Positions 15,535-25,104 of a stretch of 54,731 nucleotides of DNA are shown piece by piece. A program made the position numbers and the translations under genes. The stretch spans positions 1-54,731 of the forward strand of contig JAUYRZ010000104.1 of assembly GCA_030695565.1 (NCBI GenBank), given 5' to 3'. Origin of the DNA: Archangium sp. GTDB taxonomy: Bacteria > Myxococcota > Myxococcia > Myxococcales > Myxococcaceae. The notes beneath the pieces are model-generated. The model saw only the letters and a program-made list of their open reading frames with translations, was not told the origin of the DNA and ran no database searches. The number at the start of each line of letters is the position of its first letter. Position 1 is the first letter of the stretch.

Positions 15535-16668
15535 ATGTTCCGGCCCCTCTTCGTCCTGCTGCTGCTGGTGTTGACCGCCTGTCCCCCCCGGGCTCGTTAC
15601 CGGGTCCCCGCGCGGATGCGGCCGGTGAGCAGCGCCACCAAAGCCAACATCGGGTTGCCCGGCGCCGACGCCAAACCGCCCGAGGCGCTGCGCATGCACG
15701 TCATCGACATCGGGCAGGGCGCGGCCACCTTGTTCGAGTTCCCCTGCGCGGCGGTGCTGGTGGACACCGGCGGCGAGAGCACCGCGGACTTCGACTCGAT
15801 CCGCAAGCTCAAGGAGTACCTGGAGACCTTCTTCGCCCGCAGGGCCGATCTCAACCGCACCCTCGCCGCGGTGTTCATCACCCACCCGCACATCGACCAC
15901 ACCCGCGGGTTGCCCCTGGTGATGAAGGACTTCACCGTCAGCCAGTTGATCACCAACGGCCAGGCCCGCGGCGTCGACGGCCTGGTGCTCGAGTCGGGCG
16001 GCGAGACCCAGGAGCTCGCCGAGCAGGCGATGAAGAAGAAGGGCGCGCTGCGCACCGTGGCCCGCGCCGAAGTCGAAGCGGGCAAAGGCGTGACCGACGC
16101 GCAGATCGACCCGGTGAGCTGCGGCGAGGTCGACCCGGTGATCACCGTGTTCTGGGGCGGGCTCAAGCAGAACACCGAAGGCTGGGAGAACAAGGTGTTC
16201 TCCAACGCGAACAACCACAGCCTGGTGATCAAGGTCGACGTGGGCGGCCACCCGGTGCTGGTGACCGGCGACCTCGAGACCGAAGCGATTCATTCCCTGC
16301 TCGCCGCGCACGGCACCATCCTGAACAGCGACGTCTTCATCGTCGGCCACCACGGCTCGGCCAACGGCACCACCATGGGCCTGATGAAGACGCTCACGCC
16401 CTGCATGGCGGTGTTGTCGATGGGCTCGATGACCCGCGAAGAAGACTGGACAGCCTGGGCCTACGGCCATCCCCGGAAGACGGCGGTGCAGACGGTGACC
16501 GCGGGCCTGGGCTGCAGCCGGCCGCCGCGAGACGTGCAGGTGGCGCTCGGGCAGCGCCGCTTCGAGGGCTACACCGTGCAGACGGCGCTCTACGGCACCG
16601 GCTGGGAGGGCACCATCGTGCTCGAGGAGAGCGCGCACGGCACCTGGAAGGCCTTCACCGAGCGGTGA
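15535..16668 (+). CDS. Metallo-beta-lactamase-fold lipoprotein (ComEC C-domain-like)
   Basis: A 377-residue predicted lipoprotein (MFRPLFVLLLLVLTAC, lipobox LTAC), followed by a metallo-hydrolase domain. MHVIDIGQGAATLFEF opens the fold, THPHIDHTRG is the HxHxDH metal site, LVTGDLE supplies the metal-bridging Asp, and FIVGHHGSANGTT the downstream His. The arrangement (DIGQG...HPHxDH...GD...HHGS) resembles the competence protein ComEC/Rec2 C-terminal hydrolase. There is no ComEC channel domain here. The ATG at 15535 is preferred over the GTG at 15505, which would add acidic residues to the signal peptide. Its 3' end overlaps the convergent lipoprotein gene by 14 nt. The substrate is unknown; a phosphodiesterase or nuclease acting outside the cytoplasm is plausible. 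Confidence 0.87.
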   Translation: MFRPLFVLLLLVLTACPPRARYRVPARMRPVSSATKANIGLPGADAKPPEALRMHVIDIGQGAATLFEFPCAAVLVDTGGESTADFDSIRKLKEYLETFFARRADLNRTLAAVFITHPHIDHTRGLPLVMKDFTVSQLITNGQARGVDGLVLESGGETQELAEQAMKKKGALRTVARAEVEAGKGVTDAQIDPVSCGEVDPVITVFWGGLKQNTEGWENKVFSNANNHSLVIKVDVGGHPVLVTGDLETEAIHSLLAAHGTILNSDVFIVGHHGSANGTTMGLMKTLTPCMAVLSMGSMTREEDWTAWAYGHPRKTAVQTVTAGLGCSRPPRDVQVALGQRRFEGYTVQTALYGTGWEGTIVLEESAHGTWKAFTER

Positions 16669-17350
16669 GGGGCGGCAACGAACCAGGAATCGCGGCGCGC
16701 GCGCCTTCACGCAGCGCGCTGAACACCGTCGACTCCAGGTTGCTGATCAACCGCTTGCTGTGATCCGCATCACCATCGCGCAGCATCACGCTGTCTTCGT
16801 TCTTCGCGTCGACGACGAAGCCACCCAGCAACGCGCCATCACTCAAGTCGAAGGCCAGCACCTCCGCCTGGTAGCGGCCGCTGACGAACTTCTTCGTCTC
16901 CAGTGACAGCTGCGGCGGGACGAACTCGATGAGGCGAATCACCAACACGTACTTCAGCCGCTCGCAGGCGGTGAGATACGACTCGACCACGCTGGGCACG
17001 GGCCGGGTGAAGGCATCGACGAAGTAGCGCTGCGTGGCGAGCAACGAGCCACACTGCAGCAACGGGGCGGAGTCGAGGGTGCGCAGGTGCACCGCCTTCG
17101 CTTCACCGGGTTGGGGCACGTCCTCCGCGTAGATGAACATCGCGTTCGACTCGGCCTTGCCCGACTGCTCCAGCACGAGCGGGGCGCTCTTCATCTTCGG
17201 TGCGGTGCCCGGCTCGACGGCGGCGACCCGGGGTTGAAGCGCCTGAATACGAGCGAAGGTCTTCTCCACCCCGGAGCGGTGTTTGGCGATGACGTCGGGG
17301 ACCGACTCACAGCCCAACAACAACCACGGCAGCAGGAGCAGGCTTCTCAT
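16655..17350 (-). CDS. Lipoprotein of unknown function
   Basis: A 231-residue protein beginning MRSLLLLPWLLLGCES with lipobox LLGC, so probably a membrane-attached lipoprotein. The ATG at 17350 is chosen because it starts directly at the signal peptide; in-frame starts further upstream (to 17386) add no useful sequence. The mature part has mixed alpha/beta character, including QAEVLAFDLSDGALLGGFVV, which resembles beta-strand pairs in myxobacterial hypothetical proteins. No catalytic motif is recognised. The gene converges on the metallo-hydrolase lipoprotein, with overlapping 3' ends, and is divergent from the M1 peptidase. Confidence 0.75.
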   Translation of the reverse strand: MRSLLLLPWLLLGCESVPDVIAKHRSGVEKTFARIQALQPRVAAVEPGTAPKMKSAPLVLEQSGKAESNAMFIYAEDVPQPGEAKAVHLRTLDSAPLLQCGSLLATQRYFVDAFTRPVPSVVESYLTACERLKYVLVIRLIEFVPPQLSLETKKFVSGRYQAEVLAFDLSDGALLGGFVVDAKNEDSVMLRDGDADHSKRLISNLESTVFSALREGARAAIPGSLPPLTAR

Positions 17351-17415
17351 GTGCGCAAGCATGACAACCCCGCAGAGCGATTGCACGTTCGAGCACTCGT
17401 GGGCATGAGGTGGTC

Positions 17416-19179
17416 ATGGCCCGACCTGATCCGCACTCCGTGACCGATGACGCGCAGCCGACCACTCGCCACCTGGAGTGGGACGCGGTGGTGGAGTTCG
17501 CCAGCAAGCGCCTGACCGCCACGGCCACGCTGCACTTCAAGGAAGCGACGAAGAGCGCCACGCCGTTCGATCTCGACGCGCGTGCGCTGGAGATCGACAC
17601 CGTGACGGATCTCTTTGGTGCCGCGCTGAAGTGGGAGGCGTTGCCGATCGATCCGATTCTCGGCTCGCCGCTTCGCCTGCACGTGCCTGCCGGTGTGTTG
17701 GGCGTGCGCCTCAGCTACCGCACGGGGCCCGATGCGTCGGCCCTGCAGTGGCTCGAGCCGTCTCAGACGCACGGTGGGAAGCAGCCGTATCTCTTCAGCC
17801 AGTGCCAGGCGATCCACGCGCGCTCGCTCATCCCCTGCCAGGACACGCCTGCGCGCCGGGTCTCCTACCGGGCGTCGATGTCGGTGCCCGCGGGTCTGAT
17901 CGCGGTGATGGCGGCGGCGCCCCTTCGCAGCGAAGTAAAGGCAGACCGCACCACCTTCCACTTCGAGATGCCGCAGGTGATCCCGCCGTACCTGCTCGCG
18001 TTCGCGGTGGGCGAGCTCGCCAGCAAAGACCTCTCCCCGCGTTCGCGGGTGTGGAGCGAGCCGGGTCTGCTCGAGGCCGCCGCCTGGGAGTTCGCCGACG
18101 TGGAGCGCCACCTCACCGCGGCCGAGTCACTCTTCGGCGCCTACGACTGGGAGCGCTTCGACCTGCTGGTGATGCCGCCCTCCTTCCCCTACGGCGGCAT
18201 GGAGAACCCGCGCCTCACCTTCCTCACCCCCACGCTGCTCGCGGGAGATCGCAGCATGGTGAACGTGGTCGCGCACGAGCTGGCCCACTCGTGGACGGGC
18301 AACCTGGTCACCAACGTGAACGCGGAGCACTTCTGGCTCAACGAGGGCTTCACCGTCTTCGCCGAGCGGCGCATTCTGGAAGCGCTGGAAGGCCGCGAGG
18401 TCTCCGAGATGCACGCGGCGCTGGGGCGAAATGATCTCGACGACTCGGTGGCGCGGTTCGAGAAGGCGCGCACGCCCGAGCTGACGAAGCTGCGCACCAA
18501 CCTGACCGGCATCGACCCCGACGAGGCGTTCAGCGTGGTGCCGTATGAGAAGGGCTACCTGCTGTTGCGCGCGCTGGAGGCGGCGGCCGGGCGCGAGAAG
18601 TTCGATGGGCTGCTCAAGTCGTGGCTCACCACGCACCGGTTCGGCTCGGTGAACACCGATGACTTCATCTCGCACTTCGAAACGTCAGCGCCGGGGTTGC
18701 TGGCGAAGGTGAACGCGCTCAAGTGGATCGACTCGCCGGGAGTGCCTTCGGATGCACCGCGTGCGACCTCGGCGCGGCTCGACGCGGTGAAGGCGATGGC
18801 CGGCAAGGTGCCCGAGGTGAACGAGGTCTCGAAGTGGAGCGCCATCGAGTGGCAGCTCTTCCTCGAGTGGAGCCCGCGCACGTTGACGGCCGACCAGCTG
18901 GCGATGCTCGATTCACGGTTCCACTTCTCCACGGCGAAGAACACCGAGGTGCACGTGGCGTGGTTGTTGTTGTCGCTGCAGTGCGGCTCGAAGGTCGTGC
19001 TGCCGCAGGTGGAGGCGCTCATCGGGCGGGTGGGCCGCATGAAGTATCTCAAGCCCCTGTTCGCGGCACTGCATGCACAGCCGGCCACGGCGGGATTCGC
19101 GAAGCAGTTGTTCGAGAAGAACAACGCGCGGCTGCACCCGATCGCGCGCCAGGTGATCAGCAACATGCTGGGCAAGTAG
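17416..19179 (+). CDS. M1-family zinc aminopeptidase (leukotriene A4 hydrolase-like)
   Basis: A 587-residue cytoplasmic metallopeptidase that removes N-terminal residues from peptides. The substrate-anchoring motif is YGGMENP. The zinc site is HELAHSWTGN followed by the distal Glu in FWLNEGFTVFAER (HExxH-x18-E). The N-terminal domain contains the beta-saddle segment FSQCQAIHARSLIPCQDTPA. The C-terminal region (about 480-587) is helical and matches the LTA4H-type ARM-like domain. No signal peptide is present. The ATG at 17416 is chosen; a GTG six bases earlier is possible. Length and domain order are normal for this family. A palindrome follows the stop. Confidence 0.93.
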   Translation: MARPDPHSVTDDAQPTTRHLEWDAVVEFASKRLTATATLHFKEATKSATPFDLDARALEIDTVTDLFGAALKWEALPIDPILGSPLRLHVPAGVLGVRLSYRTGPDASALQWLEPSQTHGGKQPYLFSQCQAIHARSLIPCQDTPARRVSYRASMSVPAGLIAVMAAAPLRSEVKADRTTFHFEMPQVIPPYLLAFAVGELASKDLSPRSRVWSEPGLLEAAAWEFADVERHLTAAESLFGAYDWERFDLLVMPPSFPYGGMENPRLTFLTPTLLAGDRSMVNVVAHELAHSWTGNLVTNVNAEHFWLNEGFTVFAERRILEALEGREVSEMHAALGRNDLDDSVARFEKARTPELTKLRTNLTGIDPDEAFSVVPYEKGYLLLRALEAAAGREKFDGLLKSWLTTHRFGSVNTDDFISHFETSAPGLLAKVNALKWIDSPGVPSDAPRATSARLDAVKAMAGKVPEVNEVSKWSAIEWQLFLEWSPRTLTADQLAMLDSRFHFSTAKNTEVHVAWLLLSLQCGSKVVLPQVEALIGRVGRMKYLKPLFAALHAQPATAGFAKQLFEKNNARLHPIARQVISNMLGK

Positions 19180-19182
19180 TGC

Positions 19183-19216
19183 GCCCTCTCCTTCGGGCCC
19201 TTCGGGTGAGGGCCGC
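19183..19216. terminator. GC-rich intergenic palindrome between convergent genes
   Basis: Family copy in inverted orientation: GCCCTCTCCTTCGGGCCCTTCGGGTGAGGGC. It sits between the stop of the M1 peptidase (19179) and the stop of the hybrid kinase (19229), so it can serve both transcripts. Confidence 0.55.
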
Positions 19217-19228
19217 CTGATCTCCCAA

Positions 19229-21928
19229 TCAACTTCCCGTGGCCGCGGGAGCCGCGCGGATCGGGGCCCAGGCCGAGAGCATCTGCGCCAGCTCCGCCGC
19301 GCGGGTCGGCTTGGGCAGATGATCATCCATGCCGGCGGCCAGACACCGGGCGCGATCTTCGGGCATCACGTTGGCGGTCATGGCGATCACCGGGGTGCGT
19401 GAAAGGCCGCGGGCCGACTCGTGCGCGCGAATGCGCTCGGTCGCTTCGTAACCATCGAGCTCGGGCATCTGGCAGTCCATGAAGATGACGTCCCAGCGCT
19501 CCTTCAGGAACGCGGTGACTGCTTCGCTGCCGTCGTTCACCACCACCACCTCACAGCCCCTCTTTTCGAGCATCGCGCGCGCGATGTGCTGGTTGACCGC
19601 GTTGTCTTCGGCCAGCAGCACCCTGAGCCGCGGCTGATCGGACGAGGGCGGCGGAGACGGCAAGGCCACCAGCCGCGGGCGCGACACCTCGCTGCGAGGG
19701 GGCAACCGCGGCTGCCGCGTGGAGCTCAGCGGGACCGTCAGGTCTTCATCGAGTGGAAGGTCGACTTCGAACCGGGTGCCTTCGCCCACCACGCTGTGCA
19801 GGGTGACCTGGCCTCCCATGCCTTCGGCGAGGCGACGGGAGATCGCCAGGCCCAGGCCCGTACCGCCGTGGCGACGCGAGGTGGAGACGTCGGACTGGAT
19901 GAACGGCTGGAAGAGCGCCGACTGCCGCGCGAGGGGGATGCCGGGCCCGGTGTCCACCACGCGAATCACCAGCCGGCCTTCGACTCGATGGAGCTCGAGC
20001 CACACGTGCCCGGCCGCGGTGAACTTCACGGCGTTGCTGACGAGGTTGGTGATCACCTGCCGCAGCCGCGACGGATCGCCCCAGACGAACGCAGGCGCGC
20101 CCTCGGTGATGTGCACCTCCAACTCCACGGGACGGCCGGCGACCTTTCCGCGGAAGAGCTCCATGCAGTCCTCGAGCAGCTGCCGAACGTCGAAGCTGAT
20201 GCGCTCGAACTCCAGACGGCCGGCCTCGATCTTCGAGAAGTCGAGGATGTCGTTGAGGATCACCAGCAGGGCCTCTGCCGAGCGATAGACCGTGCGGGCG
20301 GCGTGGTCCTGCTCCGGGTTCAGGCCCATGCCCAGCAACAGCTCGGTCATGCCGAGCACGCCGTTCATGGGCGTTCTGATCTCGTGGCTCATGTTGGCGA
20401 GGAATGAGCTCTTGGCCATGTTGGCTTCTTCGGCCTGCGCGGCCATCACCACCGCGAGGCCCGACTGCCGCTCCAGCTGCGCTTCGGTGGCCTTGCGCTC
20501 GGTGATGTCGGTGCGAATGGAGACGTACTTCGCGACCCGGCCGTCGGCCATGAAGAAGGGCGCGATCAACGCATCGACCCAGTACAACGTACCGTTCTTG
20601 GCCCGGTTGCAGATTTCGCCGCGCCAGGGCCGGCCGCTGGCCACGGTCTTCCAGACCTCGCGCCAGAAGTCGCGGGTGTGCGTGCCCGAGCCCAGCACCC
20701 GGTGGTCCTTGCCGTAGAGCTCCTCGCGGGTGAAGCCGCTGATGGCGCACATGGCGTCGTTGGCGCCGATGATGCGGCCGTCGGGCCCGGCGACGCTGAC
20801 GATGAACTGCTCACGAATGAGCAGGTCCATCGCGCGCTGTTCTCGTTGGGCCAGCTCGGCCTGCTGCCGGGCCTCCTCGGCCTCTCGGGTCATCTTCGTC
20901 GCGAGTTGGAGAGCGCGCGCGCGCCCCCGGCCGAGCAGCCACACCACGGTGGCCGCGAGCAGGCTCAAGGCGGTCCCTGCGACCAACCGGGTGACGGCGA
21001 TGCTGAGGTCGATGGTGGCATCGAAGGGCTGCGTGGAGCGGGTGCGCAGCAGGAGCACGCGACCATCGAGCTCGAGCTGCTGCTCCGACACGAAGCGCCG
21101 CCCCCCGCCCGACTCGAGCGAATGGGTGAGGTGCCCATCGGGGTCGGGCAGGAGATCTTCGGGCGCGCCGCGCGCGCTGGTGTACACGTCGAAGTCGATC
21201 ATTCCATCGCTGGCCACGCTCGTGCCTTGAAGGAGCTGCGCGGGGTCGAAGGATGCGAAGACGAGCGCGATGAGGGCCGCGCGCCGCTCCGCCACCGTCG
21301 AGACAGGGCCAGGACGGTAGACGGCGAGGAGCAGCCGTGACGGTTCGCTCGAGCCACCACGCTCCAGCCCGTTGGAGGCTGAGAGCGTGACGAGGCCGGT
21401 GTCGACCGCGTGCTCGATGGCGGCGCGGCTGAGCGGAGCGGCGGCCAGGTCGAGGCCCCACGCGGCCCGATTGTTCGCCAACGGTTCGATCGTGGTGACC
21501 ACGTACAGGTCGGGCCCACCGCCGTCTTCCCGCACCTCGAACGAAGGCGCGCCCTGCGTGCGTTGGTGATTGAGGAAGACCTCGAGTTGGCTGCGCTCGA
21601 CGCGCTCGATGACCCCGAACCCCTGCAGCCCGGGGAACTCGGTATCGAGGTCACGCGCAGCCACGTAGGCCTGAAAGCCGGCGCGCCCCATCTCGGGGCT
21701 GGCGGCGAAAGCGGCCCTGGCACCCTTGAGCCCATACCCGGGGAGCATGAGCCGGCGTTTCAGCTCCATCGCGAGCAAGTCATTGGAGCGCTGAAAACGA
21801 GCACGGGCCTGGTCGTAGACGCGGGTGCGGGCGGAGGCGGCCATGGCGCCTGTGAGCAACAAACCACCAGCCAGCGTGAGGCCGGCCAGCGCCGACACGC
21901 CCCAGGTGGACTTCGGAGTCAGAGTCAT
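19229..21928 (-). CDS. CHASE-PAS hybrid sensor histidine kinase
   Basis: About 899 residues. An N-terminal membrane helix (near residues 10-35) is followed by a periplasmic CHASE-like ligand domain (RRLMLPGYGLKGARAAFAAS, then TEFPGLQGFGVIERV). A second membrane helix lies near residue 310. A PAS/PAC domain (GPDGRIIGANDAMCAISGF; YVSIRTDITERKA) comes next, then HisKA with the phospho-accepting His in FLANMSHEIRTPMNG, HATPase (VSNAVKFTAAG; DTGPGI; GGTGLGLAIS) and a C-terminal receiver with Asp in IFMDCQMPELDG. It is a BarA/ArcB-type hybrid kinase without an Hpt domain, so phosphate must go to a separate Hpt or response regulator not seen here. The ligand is unknown. Start chosen at the second Met (21928); 21943 is also possible. 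Confidence 0.93.
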   Translation of the reverse strand: MTLTPKSTWGVSALAGLTLAGGLLLTGAMAASARTRVYDQARARFQRSNDLLAMELKRRLMLPGYGLKGARAAFAASPEMGRAGFQAYVAARDLDTEFPGLQGFGVIERVERSQLEVFLNHQRTQGAPSFEVREDGGGPDLYVVTTIEPLANNRAAWGLDLAAAPLSRAAIEHAVDTGLVTLSASNGLERGGSSEPSRLLLAVYRPGPVSTVAERRAALIALVFASFDPAQLLQGTSVASDGMIDFDVYTSARGAPEDLLPDPDGHLTHSLESGGGRRFVSEQQLELDGRVLLLRTRSTQPFDATIDLSIAVTRLVAGTALSLLAATVVWLLGRGRARALQLATKMTREAEEARQQAELAQREQRAMDLLIREQFIVSVAGPDGRIIGANDAMCAISGFTREELYGKDHRVLGSGTHTRDFWREVWKTVASGRPWRGEICNRAKNGTLYWVDALIAPFFMADGRVAKYVSIRTDITERKATEAQLERQSGLAVVMAAQAEEANMAKSSFLANMSHEIRTPMNGVLGMTELLLGMGLNPEQDHAARTVYRSAEALLVILNDILDFSKIEAGRLEFERISFDVRQLLEDCMELFRGKVAGRPVELEVHITEGAPAFVWGDPSRLRQVITNLVSNAVKFTAAGHVWLELHRVEGRLVIRVVDTGPGIPLARQSALFQPFIQSDVSTSRRHGGTGLGLAISRRLAEGMGGQVTLHSVVGEGTRFEVDLPLDEDLTVPLSSTRQPRLPPRSEVSRPRLVALPSPPPSSDQPRLRVLLAEDNAVNQHIARAMLEKRGCEVVVVNDGSEAVTAFLKERWDVIFMDCQMPELDGYEATERIRAHESARGLSRTPVIAMTANVMPEDRARCLAAGMDDHLPKPTRAAELAQMLSAWAPIRAAPAATGS

Positions 21929-22064
21929 CTCGCGGCAGGCCACTGCATGATCAGCGCCGTGTTGAGCGTTCTGATCCCGACGGCTTGTGCTGCAGCCCAG
22001 CGGTCAACCCCGACCCCCGAGGGCTCCGCACACCCACCCAAAACGTGGTCTGCTGCCGCCCGTC

Positions 22065-23966
22065 ATGCGTCTCCATTTCACGATGGCCCTCTTGCTTGCG
22101 GCCTGCAGCCCCCCGTTGCCTTCAGCCGATGGTGGCACCGACGCAGGGTCCCCCGATGCCGGTGGTCCGACCCACTGCCAGGAGCCCTACCGCCGCTGCG
22201 AGACCGAGTTCCGCTTCCGCGCGCTCGACGAACAATCGGTGCACCTGCGCGGTGACTTCAGGCCTGACGGGTGGACCATCGGCGTTCCCATGCGCAAGGA
22301 AGGCACCGACTGGGTCGCCCGGGCGCCCGTCGGCTTCGGCAGCGACGTGCAGTACAAGTTCTTGATCAACAACACGCTCTGGGTGAACGACCCGGCGAAC
22401 CCGAAGACTTCGGCTGCGGGCAACAGCCTGCGCGAGAACGTCACCTGCGAGGTCTTCACCTGCCCTGCTGCCGCACCTGAAGTCGGCGCGTTCGACTGGC
22501 GCGACTCGGTGATGGCCTTCGTGTTCGTCGATCGTTTCTTCGATGCTGACACCACGAACAACTGCACCGTGCCGGGTGCGATGCCGGCAGGCCAGTACCA
22601 GGGCGGCGACTGGAAGGGCGTCACCCAGAAGCTGAACGCCGGGTTCTTCGATGAGCTCGGGGTCAACACGCTCTGGCTCACGGTGCCGGTGAAGAACGCC
22701 ACGGTCGCGGGCGCGGGCACCAACGGCATGTACTCCGCCTTTCACGGGTACTGGCCCATCGAGCTCGAGCAATACGAGTCGTGTTTCGGGAGCAAACAAG
22801 ACCTCATCGACCTGGTCACCGCCGCGCACGCGAAGGGCATTCAGGTGCTGTTCGACTTCGCGATGGTGCACGTGCACTCGCAGTCGACCCTCTACGCGCG
22901 ACACCCCGAGTGGTTCTGGTCGCTCGACTTCAAAGGCCAGTGCGTGTGCGGCGGCGGCTGCGACTGGAACACCGATGGTCAGCGCTGCTGGTTCACCGAC
23001 TACCTGCCGCACTGGAACTACACCGTGCAGGCCGCGCGCGATTACACGGTCGCCCAGGCGGTGCGCATTCTCGAGGAGACGAAGGCCGACGGCTTCCGCC
23101 TCGACGCCATCAAGCACGTCGACGACTCGTGGTTGCTGCAGCTGCGCACCGAGGTGGAGAAGCTCGCTGCCACGCGCACGCCGCGCCCACGCATGTACTT
23201 CGTGGGCGAGACCTACGACTTCGGCAACCGCGACTACCTCAAGTCCTTCGTGGACCCCGCGACGAAGCTCGATGGGCAGTTCGACTTTCCGTTGCGCCTC
23301 TCGTTGCTGCAGTCGGTGGTGATGCGCCAGACGCCGATGACCGCGCTGCGAGATCTCGTGGCGAGCAACGACTCGTTCTACGGGCCGAACTCGCTGATGA
23401 GCCCGTGGATCGGCAATCACGATCTCGGCCGCGTCATTCACATGGCCGAAGACACCCCGATGTGGGGCGACCCCTACGCCGATGGCAAAGACCGGGCGTT
23501 CAACAATCAGCCCACGCTGCCGAACTACCGCCGGCCGTTCGAGCGGCTGGCGAATGCGTTCGCGTTCCTGATGACCAGCCCCGGTGTGCCGTTGATTTAC
23601 TACGGCGACGAGATCGGCCTGCCCGGCGCAGGCGACCCCGACAACCGGCGCTTCATGCAGTGGAACAACCTGTCGGCTGATCAGCAGTGGCTGCGTTCCC
23701 GCGTGGCGGCGTTGGGTCAGCTGCGAAAGAGCCACTCGGCGCTTCGCCGCGGCAAACGCACGAACCTCTCGGCGACGGTCGACACGTACGCGTACTCGAT
23801 GAGTGACGGCACGGAGACGCTCTACATCGCGATCAATCGCGGCGACTCGGATCAGACCGTGAGCGGGTTGCCTGCGCAGTCGATGCAGGACCTGCTCAAT
23901 CAGAGCTCGGTGTCGGGGCCCAACGTGCTGGTGCCTGCGCGCAGCACGCGCGTTCTGAAGCCCTGA
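22065..23966 (+). CDS. GH13 alpha-amylase-family lipoprotein
   Basis: A 633-residue exported glycoside hydrolase. The signal peptide MRLHFTMALLLAACSP has lipobox LAAC, followed by a Gly/Asp/Ala linker. An N-terminal CBM48/CBM20-like beta domain (SVHLRGDFRPDGW; VQYKFLINNTLWVNDP) precedes the catalytic barrel. Conserved regions are region II GFRLDAIKHVDD (Asp nucleophile), region III YFVGETYDF (acid/base Glu) and region IV WIGNHDLGR (Asp). Region I is DFAMVHVH, where family members normally have Asn before the His. The C-terminus has a short beta domain. Starch or maltodextrin is the likely substrate at the cell surface. The ATG at 22065 is chosen because the lipoprotein signal starts there. 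Confidence 0.92.
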   Translation: MRLHFTMALLLAACSPPLPSADGGTDAGSPDAGGPTHCQEPYRRCETEFRFRALDEQSVHLRGDFRPDGWTIGVPMRKEGTDWVARAPVGFGSDVQYKFLINNTLWVNDPANPKTSAAGNSLRENVTCEVFTCPAAAPEVGAFDWRDSVMAFVFVDRFFDADTTNNCTVPGAMPAGQYQGGDWKGVTQKLNAGFFDELGVNTLWLTVPVKNATVAGAGTNGMYSAFHGYWPIELEQYESCFGSKQDLIDLVTAAHAKGIQVLFDFAMVHVHSQSTLYARHPEWFWSLDFKGQCVCGGGCDWNTDGQRCWFTDYLPHWNYTVQAARDYTVAQAVRILEETKADGFRLDAIKHVDDSWLLQLRTEVEKLAATRTPRPRMYFVGETYDFGNRDYLKSFVDPATKLDGQFDFPLRLSLLQSVVMRQTPMTALRDLVASNDSFYGPNSLMSPWIGNHDLGRVIHMAEDTPMWGDPYADGKDRAFNNQPTLPNYRRPFERLANAFAFLMTSPGVPLIYYGDEIGLPGAGDPDNRRFMQWNNLSADQQWLRSRVAALGQLRKSHSALRRGKRTNLSATVDTYAYSMSDGTETLYIAINRGDSDQTVSGLPAQSMQDLLNQSSVSGPNVLVPARSTRVLKP

Positions 23967-23969
23967 AGC

Positions 23970-25082
23970 GTGTCGGTCGCCCATCTCTTCGCTGAGGCAC
24001 GTGCGCTCACCCGGGATGGCGTGGTGCCCGCGCGGTTGATCAGCGAGCTCCAGCATCGGCTCGAGCAGACGAAGGACGTGCTGCAGGGCTCGACCATCGC
24101 GGCGATGGCACTGCTCGCCTCAGCGCGCGGCGAACGCACGCATGCGCGCGAGTTGATGGAGAGCATGGCGTGGCTCGATCAACGTGCGCTCACGGAGGGC
24201 ACGCGGGAGTACGCGCAGGGTTGGCTGGTGACGGATGCCGCTGCTGAAGGTGATTGGGCGCGGGTTCGTTCGTTGCTTCCCGCGACACTCGAGACGCCGA
24301 CGCTGCGGCTGTTCGCGCACCTGGCGGGGCGTGCGCTCGACGGTGCGGCGCCGAATCTGGCGAGTGACGATTGGTACCAACTGCCCCTGGATGCGAGGCG
24401 CTTCTCCGAGGCGTTCAGCGTGAAGGCGGTGGAGCCGGTGCGTCCGCGTCCCGAGCTGGCGGAGCCGATCGCTTCCATGCTGTGGCAGTTGCTCGAGTTG
24501 ACGCCGGCCAGGCTCAGCGAGACGGCGAAGGCAGTGGGTGCGTTGCTGAAGTCACCGAAGCTCCGCGACCGGTTGATGGAGCGGGCCACGTTGATTGGTG
24601 GTGGCTCTCCCGATGAAGCGTTGGGTGATTTGCGCGAGGTGTTCGATATCTCGCTCGGTGCTGCGTTGAAGGCGCACGTCGATGAGCCTCTCCTGAGCGG
24701 CGTGGCTTCTGCTCGCCGGGAGCAGCTGCTCGACACCATGTACACGCGCATCGACCGACTGACGGATCGATGCTCCGAGGGCACGGCGCCTCCGATGACG
24801 GAGGTGTGGCGCGAGTTCGTCGCGATTCGCGGGTGCTATTCGCAGGCGGTCGCGTTGAGTGAGCCGGGCGAGCGCGGGTGGCCGCACCATGTGGTGCTGA
24901 GGTTGATGCGCTACCTCGGCACGTGGTTGCGGCTCACGAAGAAGCAGCTCCCGTTTGCCCATGCGGTGTTCCGCTTCCTCGATACAGAGGGAACCCTCGC
25001 TGGCGATGAGACAGGGGCGCGGTTGGCGCGGGCGAGCGCGGAGCTGTGTCTCCCGTTCGGGCTCACGGCCAATTTCCGTTAA
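23970..25082 (+). CDS. Hypothetical helical cytoplasmic protein
   Basis: A 370-residue protein that starts with GTG three bases after the amylase stop and so is probably cotranscribed with it. It is predominantly alpha-helical, with Ala/Leu/Arg/Glu-rich segments (for example LISELQHRLEQTKDVLQG and ASARGERTHARELMES) and no signal peptide, membrane helix or catalytic motif that I recognise. Codon usage, with GC-rich third positions, matches neighbouring genes and supports coding. The early part has a TPR-like feel, but repeats could not be aligned with confidence. Confidence 0.75.
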   Translation: MSVAHLFAEARALTRDGVVPARLISELQHRLEQTKDVLQGSTIAAMALLASARGERTHARELMESMAWLDQRALTEGTREYAQGWLVTDAAAEGDWARVRSLLPATLETPTLRLFAHLAGRALDGAAPNLASDDWYQLPLDARRFSEAFSVKAVEPVRPRPELAEPIASMLWQLLELTPARLSETAKAVGALLKSPKLRDRLMERATLIGGGSPDEALGDLREVFDISLGAALKAHVDEPLLSGVASARREQLLDTMYTRIDRLTDRCSEGTAPPMTEVWREFVAIRGCYSQAVALSEPGERGWPHHVVLRLMRYLGTWLRLTKKQLPFAHAVFRFLDTEGTLAGDETGARLARASAELCLPFGLTANFR

Positions 25083-25104
25083 CATTTCATTGGTTTACGT
25101 CTGG

